In this document: positions 8,733-16,800 of the stretch, piece after piece
Layout: each line of letters opens with the position of its first letter
How positions within the stretch are numbered: position 1 is the stretch's first letter
Assembly: GCA_031397815.1 (NCBI GenBank)
Contig: JANNMJ010000078.1
Span: 1 to 45,332 of the forward strand
DNA length: 45,332 nt
Direction of reading: 5' to 3'
DNA from: JANNMJ01 sp031397815
Lineage (GTDB): Bacteria; Bacteroidota; Bacteroidia; Cytophagales; Hymenobacteraceae
Position numbers and translations under genes: made by a program
The notes under the pieces: generated by a model
Seen by the model: the letters and a program-made list of their open reading frames with translations, nothing else
What the model was told of the DNA's origin: nothing
The model's database searches: none

Positions 8733-9200
8733 ATGCGTAAAGCCAAACCGAAGAAGCGCCTCCTGCTTCCGGACCCCAAGTTCAAGGAAACGCTGGTGAC
8801 GCGTTTCGTTAACTACCTGATGTACGACGGCAAGAAGAGCCTCGCGTACAGCATCTTCTACGACGCCGTCGAGCAAGCCGAGAACCGGGCGAAGGAAAAC
8901 GGCCTGGAGCTGTGGCGCAAGGCGCTCAACAACGTAATGCCGACCGTCGAGGTGAAGAGCCGTCGGGTGGGTGGTGCTACGTTCCAAGTGCCGATCGAAG
9001 TGCGCGCTGATCGCCGCATCTCGGTTGGGATGAAGTGGCTGATTCAGTATTCGCGCCGTCGTGGCGAGAAGACGATGAAAGACAAATTGGCCGGCGAGAT
9101 CATCGCCGCCGCCAAAGGGGAAGGTGCCGCCGTCAAGAAGAAAGAAGACACGCACCGGATGGCTGAAGCGAACAAGGCGTTCTCGCACTTCCGCTTCTAG
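8733..9200 (+). CDS. rpsG: 30S ribosomal protein S7
   Basis: 155 residues, the usual bacterial length. S7 nucleates assembly of the 30S head by binding the 3' domain of 16S rRNA. It begins MRKAKPKKRLLLPDPKF and includes VTRFVNYLMYDGKKSLAYSI, NVMPTVEVKSRRVGGATFQV and the C-terminal ANKAFSHFRF, all typical of S7. It is the second gene of the str operon and may repress it through the structure just upstream. Confidence 0.98.
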   Translation: MRKAKPKKRLLLPDPKFKETLVTRFVNYLMYDGKKSLAYSIFYDAVEQAENRAKENGLELWRKALNNVMPTVEVKSRRVGGATFQVPIEVRADRRISVGMKWLIQYSRRRGEKTMKDKLAGEIIAAAKGEGAAVKKKEDTHRMAEANKAFSHFRF

Positions 9201-9241
9201 TCTCCCCCTTGCGAGCCGCACGAATGAACGTGTAGGAACTA

Positions 9242-9292
9242 AGGGACTTGGCGCTTGGGTTTCGATAGGATGCCCGGCAACGCCAAGTCCCT
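9242..9292 (+). promoter_or_regulatory. Hairpin between rpsG and fusA
   Basis: A perfect 12-bp inverted repeat, AGGGACTTGGCG and CGCCAAGTCCCT, surrounds a 27-nt loop and is followed by GTTTGTTG, only weakly T-rich. It lies 77 bp before the fusA start. It could be an attenuator, a partial terminator or an mRNA processing signal that sets fusA output relative to rpsLG. Confidence 0.5.
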
Positions 9293-9368
9293 GTTTGTTG
9301 CCCGCACGTTCCCTTCCTTTCAACCGGCTGCATTCTCAAGCAACGAGTCAGAGTACCCAACAACCAAG

Positions 9369-11507
9369 ATGGCTGTCAACGAGCAACTCAAGTACCTGCG
9401 TAACATCGGAATTATGGCGCACATCGACGCGGGTAAAACCACGACGTCGGAGCGCATTCTGTATTACACGGGCAAAACGCACAAAATCGGGGAGGTGCAC
9501 GATGGCGCCGCCACGATGGACTGGATGGAACAGGAGCAGGAGCGTGGCATCACGATCACGTCGGCTGCTACCACTACCTTCTGGAACTACCCCACCGACA
9601 CCAAGGGTGACCCAACCCCGGAGACCAGGCAGTATAAGATCAACCTGATCGATACGCCGGGTCACGTCGACTTCACGGTGGAAGTGGAGCGTTCGCTGCG
9701 CGTCCTCGACGGCGCTGTGGCGCTGTTCTGCGCCGTGTCGGGTGTGGAGCCGCAATCGGAAACGGTGTGGCGTCAGGCTGATAAATACAAAGTGCCGCGC
9801 ATCTGTTTCGTCAACAAGATGGACCGCGCCGGTGCCGACTTCTTTAAGGCCGTTCAGGAGATCAAAGACAAGCTCGGCGCTAACCCAGTGCCCCTGCAAG
9901 TGCCAATCGGCGCCGAAGACACCTTCAAAGGCGTCGTCGATTTGCTGACGGGTAAGGCTATCGTGTGGGACGACGCTACGGAAGGCAAATCGTACAACGA
10001 GATTCCGGTTCCGGAAGATCTCGTCGAGACGGTGGCCGAGTGGCGTCAGAAGCTCGTTGAGTCGGTGGCTGAGTACGACGAAGCGCTCCTCGAAAAATTC
10101 TTCGACGATCCAGACTCGATCACGCGGGAGGAAATGATGGTCGTGATTCGCCAAGCGGTGATCGACATGAAGTTCTCGCCAGTGATGTGCGGCTCGGCTT
10201 TCAAGAACAAAGGCGTTCAGTCGATGCTCGACGCCGTGATGGCGTACCTGCCGTCGCCGCTGGATATGCCGCCGATCATCGGTACCGACCCGGATACGGG
10301 CGCTGAAATCGAGCGTCACCCGGATAACGACGAGCCGTTCACGGCCCTCGCGTTCAAGATTGCTACCGACCCATTCGTGGGCCGTCTGTGCTTCTTCCGC
10401 TGCTATTCGGGCACGTTGGATGGTGGCTCGTACATCATCAATAACCGCACGGGTAAGAAGGAGCGCATCTCGCGTCTGATGCAGATGCACTCCAACAAGC
10501 AGAACCCAATCGACAAGATTCAGGCGGGTGATATCGCGGCTGGTGTGGGCTTCAAAGACATCAAGACGGGTGACACGCTGACCGACGAGAAGTCGCGCAT
10601 CGTCCTCGAATCGATGTCGTTCCCGGAGCCAGTTATCGGCTACGCGATCGAGCCGAAGACGCAGGCCGACATGGACAAGATGGGTATGGCGATCGCCAAG
10701 CTCGTCGAGGAAGACCCGACGTTGGTGGTCAACACCGACCCGGAGACCGGCCAAACCGTATTGCGCGGGATGGGCGAGCTTCACCTGGAGATCATCATCG
10801 ACCGGATGCGTCGCGAATTCAAGGTAGAAATCAACCAAGGTGCGCCGCAGGTGGCGTACAAGGAGATGATTACCAAGAAGATCGAGCACGAGGAAGTCTA
10901 CAAGAAGCAGACGGGTGGTCGCGGTAAATTCGCTAAGATCCTGTTTGAGATCGGGCCGAAAGAAACCGAGCCGGAGAAACCAGGTCTGGAGTTCGTCAAC
11001 GGCATCGTGGGTGGTGTGATTCCGAAGGAATTCATCTCGCCGATCCAGAAGGGCTTTGAGGAAGCAATGAAGACGGGCGTTCTCGCCGGCTTCCCGATGG
11101 ACTCGATGCGCGTGCGCATCTACCACGGTGCTTTCCACGACGTTGACTCGGACGCCCTGTCGTTCGAATTGGCGGCGAAGATTGGCTACCGCGATGCGGC
11201 CGTGAAATGCGGTCCGAAATTGCTGGAGCCGATCATGGCCGTGGAAGTGGTATCGCCGGATGAGTACACGGGTCCGGTGACGGGCGATTTGAACCGCCGT
11301 CGGGGTATCATGAAGGGCATGGACACGAAGGCGGGCGCACAGGTCATCAAGGCTGATGTGCCGCTGTCGGAGCTGTTCGGCTACGTCACGACGCTGCGGA
11401 CGCTGTCGTCGGGCCGCGCTTCGGCTTCCCTGACCTTCTCGCACTACGAGCAGGTGCCATCCAACCTCGCGGAAGGCATCATCGCTAAGATCAAAGGCAA
11501 CAAATAA
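9369..11507 (+). CDS. fusA: Elongation factor G
   Basis: 712 residues. EF-G is the GTPase that moves tRNA and mRNA through the ribosome. The G1 motif AHIDAGKT is at residues 17-24, followed by ERGITITSAATT (switch I), DTPGHVDF (G3) and NKMD (G4). Domain IV and V motifs include GGRGKFAKI and YVTTLRTLSSGRASASLTFSHY. The ATG at 9369 gives the canonical MAVNEQLKYLRNIGIMAHID start; the frame stays open further upstream but that part covers the hairpin and is not conserved. Third gene of the str operon. Confidence 0.98.
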   Translation: MAVNEQLKYLRNIGIMAHIDAGKTTTSERILYYTGKTHKIGEVHDGAATMDWMEQEQERGITITSAATTTFWNYPTDTKGDPTPETRQYKINLIDTPGHVDFTVEVERSLRVLDGAVALFCAVSGVEPQSETVWRQADKYKVPRICFVNKMDRAGADFFKAVQEIKDKLGANPVPLQVPIGAEDTFKGVVDLLTGKAIVWDDATEGKSYNEIPVPEDLVETVAEWRQKLVESVAEYDEALLEKFFDDPDSITREEMMVVIRQAVIDMKFSPVMCGSAFKNKGVQSMLDAVMAYLPSPLDMPPIIGTDPDTGAEIERHPDNDEPFTALAFKIATDPFVGRLCFFRCYSGTLDGGSYIINNRTGKKERISRLMQMHSNKQNPIDKIQAGDIAAGVGFKDIKTGDTLTDEKSRIVLESMSFPEPVIGYAIEPKTQADMDKMGMAIAKLVEEDPTLVVNTDPETGQTVLRGMGELHLEIIIDRMRREFKVEINQGAPQVAYKEMITKKIEHEEVYKKQTGGRGKFAKILFEIGPKETEPEKPGLEFVNGIVGGVIPKEFISPIQKGFEEAMKTGVLAGFPMDSMRVRIYHGAFHDVDSDALSFELAAKIGYRDAAVKCGPKLLEPIMAVEVVSPDEYTGPVTGDLNRRRGIMKGMDTKAGAQVIKADVPLSELFGYVTTLRTLSSGRASASLTFSHYEQVPSNLAEGIIAKIKGNK

Positions 11508-11517
11508 ATTTTAGTAC

Positions 11518-11555
11518 ACCCCGACCGGGCCATTCTTGGTCTGGCCGGGGTTTGC
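11518..11555 (+). terminator. Hairpin after fusA
   Basis: ACCCCGACC and its near complement GGCCGGGGT form an imperfect stem followed by a T-rich stretch, 10 bp after the fusA stop. It may act as a partial terminator before rpsJ. Confidence 0.55.
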
Positions 11556-11614
11556 TTTCTTCGGAACATCGTAACTTTCGGCGTGGGAACCGCCCGCGCT
11601 TCGCTCATTCAGCA

Positions 11615-11920
11615 ATGAACCAGAAAATTCGCATCAAACTGAAGTCGTTCGACCATAACTTGGTGGACAAGTCTTCGGAAAAAATTGTGAAGGCCGTGAA
11701 ATCGACCGGTGCCGTGGTAAGCGGTCCGATTCCATTGCCTACGGAAAAAGAAAAAATCACGGTGTTGCGCTCGCCGCACGTCAACAAGAAGGCGCGGGAG
11801 CAATTCCAGCTCTGCACCTACAAGCGTTTGATCGACATCTACTCGACCTCGTCTAAGACGGTGGACGCGCTGATGAAGCTTGAGCTGCCAAGCGGCGTGG
11901 AGGTAGAGATCAAAGTCTGA
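11615..11920 (+). CDS. rpsJ: 30S ribosomal protein S10
   Basis: 101 residues from ATG 11615 (MNQKIRIKLKSFDHNLVDKS). S10 is a head protein of the 30S subunit and in other bacteria also the transcription factor NusE. Conserved phrases GPIPLPTEKEKITVLRSPH and REQFQLCTYKRLIDIYS are intact. It has its own possible -7 box (TAACTTTC near 11571). In most Bacteroidota rpsJ leads into rplC-rplD and the rest of the S10 operon; here a strong terminator and unrelated genes follow, so the S10 operon must lie elsewhere. Confidence 0.98.
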   Translation: MNQKIRIKLKSFDHNLVDKSSEKIVKAVKSTGAVVSGPIPLPTEKEKITVLRSPHVNKKAREQFQLCTYKRLIDIYSTSSKTVDALMKLELPSGVEVEIKV

Positions 11921-11944
11921 TTGAGCTTACCCTGTTGTTATGCG

Positions 11945-11982
11945 AAAGCCCCCGGTCTTGTGAAAGGCCGGGGGCTTTTTTT
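11945..11982 (+). terminator. Intrinsic terminator of the str operon
   Basis: A perfect 11-bp stem (AAAGCCCCCGG with CCGGGGGCTTT) with a 12-nt loop and a T7 tail, 25 bp after rpsJ. Confidence 0.92.
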
Positions 11983-12030
11983 GTCGGTGCTGAGCTACCT
12001 CAGTCTAGGATTGCTAGGATAGCCAGCTGC

Positions 12031-12203
12031 TAAGCGGTTGACCGAAAATTCTTCCGAATTTGTCATTGCGAGGAACGAAGCAATCCTCGTCGGATAGGGA
12101 CGTTTGCTCAGCCGCGTTCCCGGTGCAACGAGGATTGCCACGTCGTCGCAAAGCCTCCTCCTCGCAATGACAAAATCCTCGATAACTTTTAGTTGACCGC
12201 TTA
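12031..12203 (+). repeat. Palindromic interspersed repeat, copy 1
   Basis: About 173 bp with ends TAAGCGGT and ACCGCTTA and inner inverted arms containing CATTGCGAGGAACGAAGCAA and its partner CTCCTCGCAATGACAAAA. A second copy lies in inverse orientation at 35655-35826, matching through the terminal TAAGCGGTTGACCGAAA. Non-coding, with terminal inverted repeats, so it behaves like a MITE or REP-type element. The stop codon of the neighbouring minus-strand gene lies in its terminal repeat. Confidence 0.75.
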
Positions 12204-12629
12204 ATACACTTCAAAGACCTGAAAGCGCGACCGGCGTAAGTCAACAACTTCTCTGAACTTGGTTTCATCATTGAAGCCAAACCCCCATCCTCGATAAGGG
12301 GAATATATTACTCCCTGGTGCTCAATGAAGAATCTGAGCGCACTATCAGACCCAATAATGTTGTGTGTGGTACCATCGCAACGTTCAATTGACAGATACG
12401 ACCAGAAGAAGTAGTTATGAGCTATAATCTTCTTTTTGCAACGTTGCGCCTTATTGTAGTAGGCAAAGCTTACGTTTACGACCAAGCTGTCTTTAAGCGA
12501 AATAAGCTCACGTTTTACCGCTGTGGGTAGCGCCTCGAATGGGATTGGATCCGAGGGAGAGGTGAAGGTTCTAGCAGCTAGCACTACTATAAGAGCCACT
12601 ACCAGGAGAGCTGCGAAGAGTTTCTTCAC
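12201..12629 (-). CDS. Membrane-anchored protein of unknown function
   Basis: 142 residues, starting at a GTG that overlaps the stop of the DUF433 gene by four bases (GTGA), so the two are translationally coupled. The N-terminus MKKLFAALLVVALIVVLAA is a signal anchor or uncleaved signal; no lipobox cysteine is seen. The rest has no motif I recognise. Its TAA stop is formed by the terminal repeat of the palindromic element at 12031-12203, so the protein may have been shortened or its end replaced by the insertion. The usual partner of DUF433 is a PIN-like DUF5615 toxin; this protein does not resemble one. Confidence 0.65.
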   Translation of the reverse strand: MKKLFAALLVVALIVVLAARTFTSPSDPIPFEALPTAVKRELISLKDSLVVNVSFAYYNKAQRCKKKIIAHNYFFWSYLSIERCDGTTHNIIGSDSALRFFIEHQGVIYSPYRGWGFGFNDETKFREVVDLRRSRFQVFEVY

Positions 12630-12826
12630 AGTAGATCAGCCGCGAAGGCCTGTACCGCGCGGACGTGTTCGGTGCGCAGGGTGGGAAACTCTTCGATTAG
12701 CTCCGGCTCGGTCATTCCGCCTGCTAAGTAGTTGAGCACGTCGTACACCGTGATGCGGGTGCCCGTCAAATACGGCTTCCCATTGCGAATGCCGGGGGTG
12801 ATGGTGATGTAGTGATCGAAGCTCAT
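12626..12826 (-). CDS. DUF433 family protein (antitoxin-like)
   Basis: 66 residues with the complete DUF433 pattern: ITITPGIRNGKPYLTGTRIT, then VYDVLNYLAGGM and ELIEEFPTLRTEHVRAVQAF. DUF433 proteins are small helix-turn-helix-like proteins usually found as antitoxins next to DUF5615 PIN-like ribonucleases. Here the gene downstream is an unrelated membrane protein whose start overlaps its stop, so the antitoxin role is an inference by family only. Confidence 0.85.
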   Translation of the reverse strand: MSFDHYITITPGIRNGKPYLTGTRITVYDVLNYLAGGMTEPELIEEFPTLRTEHVRAVQAFAADLL

Positions 12827-13127
12827 TGCGAAGGTGTCGCGACTATAGATTGAACTAAGGTAGAGGGCGGGGAAAGAGTTTTGCTTGGAAACGGTGGCTA
12901 TTCAGGGGAGTAGAATCGTTTCGGTTTGAATACACAGGAGCCCCTTTCGTACTCTTACTCATCCCACCGCACGGTATCAGGGGATAAGGGGGGGGGGAGG
13001 CAGACGGCGATGTACTCGGCGCTATGGGGATGACGATTGTTGTAATCAAGGGAGTGGTGGTGGTGGTATTGAATTGAGAGAAAAAAACCGAAATAGGGGC
13101 TGCGATTATCAAGGGTTAGCTTGAAAG
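12827..13127. other. Gene-free stretch with a G10 tract
   Basis: No coding region is supported here. The notable item is a run of ten G at 12988-12997. The stretch links the DUF433 gene and the tandem repeat array and should contain the DUF433 promoter, which I could not identify. Confidence 0.5.
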
Positions 13128-13442
13128 TATCAAGGTGGGGTTTGTGAGTATCAGGGTGGCGTTTGAAAGTATCAAGGTGACGTTTGAAAGTATCAAGGTG
13201 GCGTTTGTGAGGTTGTTAAAAACGAGAAACGGTATCAGGGTGGTGTTTGTAAGTATCAAGGTGGTGTTTGTAAGTATCAAGGTGGCGTTTGTAAGTATCA
13301 AGGTGACGTTTGTGAGGCTGTTAAAAACGAGAAACGGTATCAGGGTGGCGTTTGAAAGTATCAGGGTGGCGTTTGAAAGTATCAGGGTGGCGTTTGAAAG
13401 TATCAGGGTGGCGTTTGAAGGTTTCAGGGTGGCGTTTCCCGG
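13128..13442. repeat. Array of 21-bp tandem repeats with higher-order pattern
   Basis: Fifteen consecutive 21-bp units. Thirteen follow TATCARGGTGGCGTTTG plus four variable bases. Two, after units 4 and 8, are replaced by a different 21-bp unit (G[TC]TGTTAAAAACGAGAAACGG). The layout is 4 + linker + 4 + linker + 5. As the period is a multiple of three, both strands stay open and would read heptapeptides (VAFESIR on plus, NATLILS on minus). There is no signal peptide, promoter or start context for a gene. Units differ by single bases, so the array is not freshly expanded. Confidence 0.85.
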
Positions 13443-13634
13443 ATGTGAACTGTAAGCGAGTGGGGCATTACCGGTAAAATACAATATCAAAAACAGCCGC
13501 CATGTAAGTGACAGACGTGCTGGAGCAGTTATATCGTGGATTCGAACTGAATCTCTCTGTTTTTACGCTATTGTAGTTCAACACCGTTTTTGTGTTGTTC
13601 AACTCGCAAAAGTTGCAGTTCATCTTGTATAGGT

Positions 13635-13664
13635 TTTTGCAAGTATGGTGTGCTTGTACCTTTG
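13635..13664 (+). promoter_or_regulatory. Promoter of the giant surface protein gene
   Basis: TTTTG at 13635-13639 and TACCTTTG at 13657-13664 fit the Bacteroidota promoter with 17-bp spacing. A second TACCTTTG at 13749-13756 lacks a good upstream box. The implied leader is about 220 nt and holds an 11-12 bp hairpin at 13772-13801 (AAACGCCCTGCT with AGCAGGCGTTT, one bulge), with no T-run, so regulation in the leader is possible. Confidence 0.5.
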
Positions 13665-13890
13665 CGGTTGCGTTAGCTTATGGGGTAAGCCTTGAAGGTT
13701 ACGCAGTTATTATCTACCAGCTTCAAGGGTATGTACTATTTCTAAACGTACCTTTGTCGGCATTTCTGACCAAACGCCCTGCTTATGATGAGCAGGCGTT
13801 TGCCGAAGCGGGCGTGGCTACCCCAGCTTCAATTGGTGATTTTAACTATCACCAAACCCTGATTTTGTTTCTCCATCTCCTCTCACTTCA

Positions 13891-16800
13891 ATGGGTCCAT
13901 CTCTCCTCCGAAGTCTTTATTGTGCCCTATTGGTGCTGTTTCCGGCACTTGCTTGGGCACAGGCTCCGAACCTGGAAGTAACTATTACGCCTTCCGGAGC
14001 CACTACTGTAATTGCCGGAAACCAGATCACGTACACCGTAACCGTGCGCAACATTGCGGGGGGGGGCGGGAACGCGAACACGAACCGGTCGCGGACGGTA
14101 ACGGGACGGCTGACTTTTGCCGGTGTAGTGCCGACGACGGTAACCGTTACTCCGGTTGCTCCCCTGGGAGGCACGGGAAATTACGCGACCGGCGTCGCGA
14201 GTATGGCCCTCGGAACGCTGCTGAACAGCACGCAGAGCCCGAATCAGCAGCAGTTCACGGTGGTCGCGACGGTGCCTTCCACTACGCCAGCCGGCACGGT
14301 GATGACGGTAAGCGGCTCGGCGGCCAGCACCAACACGACGGATGCCGCCAACGAGGTAAACGCGAACAATAACAACGGCACGAACGCCGCCGCGATCAAC
14401 ACCGTGACGGTGCAGACGAGCGCGGATGTGACGTCGAACATTACGGGGCCGACGACGGCATCGGCGGGTTCGACGATTACTTATACGGTGACTTCCACGA
14501 ACGCCGGGCCTTCTACGGCGGCAGGCGTGGTGCCCACGCTGACGCTGGCACCCGCGCAGCCACTCGCTAACCTGACGCTCCCGTCGGGGGCGAGTTACAA
14601 CCCCGGGACCGGGGTGGTGACGTTCGCTACTTCGTCGATTGCGTCGGGTGGTAACGTTACGAACGCCGTGCAAATCGTGCTCGGCGCGGGAGCGACCCTG
14701 TCGGGTCAGGCGAAAAACACCGCTACTACCACTGACCCGGACGCGGCGGACAACGACGGCTCTGCCGCTGCGGCCAACGTAACCACGGTGGTTACGGCGC
14801 AGGCCAATGTGGCGACCACCGTGGCCGGACCAACCACCGGCACGGGCGGCCAAACCGTTACCTACACGGTCACGTCAACGAACAACGGTCCTTCGGCGGC
14901 GAGCAATTCCGTCGCTACTCTTACCCTGACGGCGCCGCAGCCGTCGGGCTCGGTTACGGTCACCAACGGTACCTATAACCCGACGACCGGCGTGGTGACC
15001 TGGAATGCCAGCAACCTGACGAACGGGCAGACCGCTACTTACACCGTAAACGTGGTGCTGCCGAACAGCGGCACCCTGGCGGTCAGAGCGCGAAGCACCG
15101 CTAGCACGACCGACAACACGGCGAGCAACAACGACGGCACCGCCGCCGCCGCCAACGTAACCACGACGATTACGACGCTCGCCGATTTGGCGACGACCCT
15201 CAGCGGGCCGACCACGGCAGCGGCCGGTAGTACGTTCGTCTACACTGCGACCACCACGAACAACGGCCCTTCCACGGCGTCGAACGTCATTATCCGGATT
15301 CAATTTCCGGCGAACTTCCCGGCGGGCAGCCTATCGTATACGGGCGGCACCTACATTCAGGGCACTGGCGTTCTGACGTTCAACACCGTCACGTCGCAAG
15401 CCACGGGCGCGGGTAACGCGCTGGTGCGCACCGTGACCGTAACCGCCCCGGCCTCGGGCACGGTAACCGGCCGAGCCTCCAGCACGACCACGGCTACCGA
15501 CGGCACGCCCGCCAACAACGACGGCACCGCGACGAACGCCAACGTAACGACGACCATCAGCGCGACGGCGAACCTCGCCACGACGCTCTCGCCAACGACC
15601 GCGACCGCCAACTCGGGCCAGAACGTCACCCTCACGGCCACCACCAACAACGGCGGCCCGAGCACGGCGACGGGGGTGGTTGTCACGATTCAATTGACCC
15701 CGTTCCTGCCTGCCGGTAGCGTTACCGTGACGAACGGTACGTATAACCCCGCCAACGGGCTGGTGACGTTCAACTCGACGAGCATTACGAGCGGCTCGAA
15801 CCAGACGAATACGGTCGTTTTCGTGGCACCCGCTACGGGGACCGTCACGGGTCAGGCTGCGAGTACTTCTGCTGCGGCCGACGGTACGCCCGCCAACAAC
15901 GACGGTTCGGCGGCCAACGCCAATTCCACGATCACCATCAACACGGCCGACATTCAGGCGACCGTGGTGCAGAACAACGCCACGATCAGTGCCGGGTCGA
16001 GCGTGACGTACACCTCGACTATTCGGAACAACGGCGGCGGTACGGCCACCGGCATCGTGCCTACCCTGACGCTGAGTGTCGGCGGTACGCCTCCGGCCTT
16101 GGCTTCGCTGACGCTGCCCGGCGGCGCTTCCTATAATCCCACCACCGGCGTCGTGACGTTCGCTACGCTCGCCTCGCTCAACAACGGCGCTACCCAGACG
16201 TACGCCGTCACGTTCGCTTCGTCGAACACCACGCCGGCCGGGACGCTCGCTACCGCGCAGGTGGCGGCTACGAGCGCCACCACCGACCTGAACGCGACCA
16301 ACAACAACGGCTCGGCGACGGCGGCCAACGTCACGACGACCATCAACGCGGCGGGGGATGTAATTACGACGCTTGCACAGTCGATCACGGGTGCTGTGGC
16401 GCCGGGCGGCACCGTAACGTACACGCTCACCGTGCGGAACAACGCCGGCAACACCGCCAGCACCCTCGTGCCGACCCTCACGCTGAGCCTCGCCGGCAGC
16501 CCGCCCGCTTTGGCGGACCTGACGCTGCCCGGCGGCGCTACGTATAATGCCACGACCGGCGCGGTGACGTTCGCGACCATCGCGACGCTTACGAACGGCA
16601 GTCAGCAGCAATTCGCCGTGACCATTACGGTGCCCGCCGGGACGGCCAGCGGCGTGAACCTCACGGGGCAGGGCGCCAGCACGGCGGCTTCTTCGGATAC
16701 CAACCCGCCCAACAACAACGGCTCGCAGGCGAACGCGAATGTCACGACGCCGATTCTGGCGGCTGGGGCTGATGTGATTGCTACGATTTCGGGACCGACC

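Noticed and set aside
9348..11444. A 698-codon open frame opposite fusA
   Set aside because: Antisense shadow of a highly expressed gene with strong codon bias. fusA is certain and the antisense product looks like no protein.
13128..13442. CRISPR array
   Set aside because: Units are contiguous 21-bp near-identical repeats without unique spacers, and no cas gene is present.
13592..13981. A 129-codon open frame before the giant gene
   Set aside because: It overlaps the signal peptide of the giant protein in another frame and covers its promoter and leader hairpin; no conserved features.
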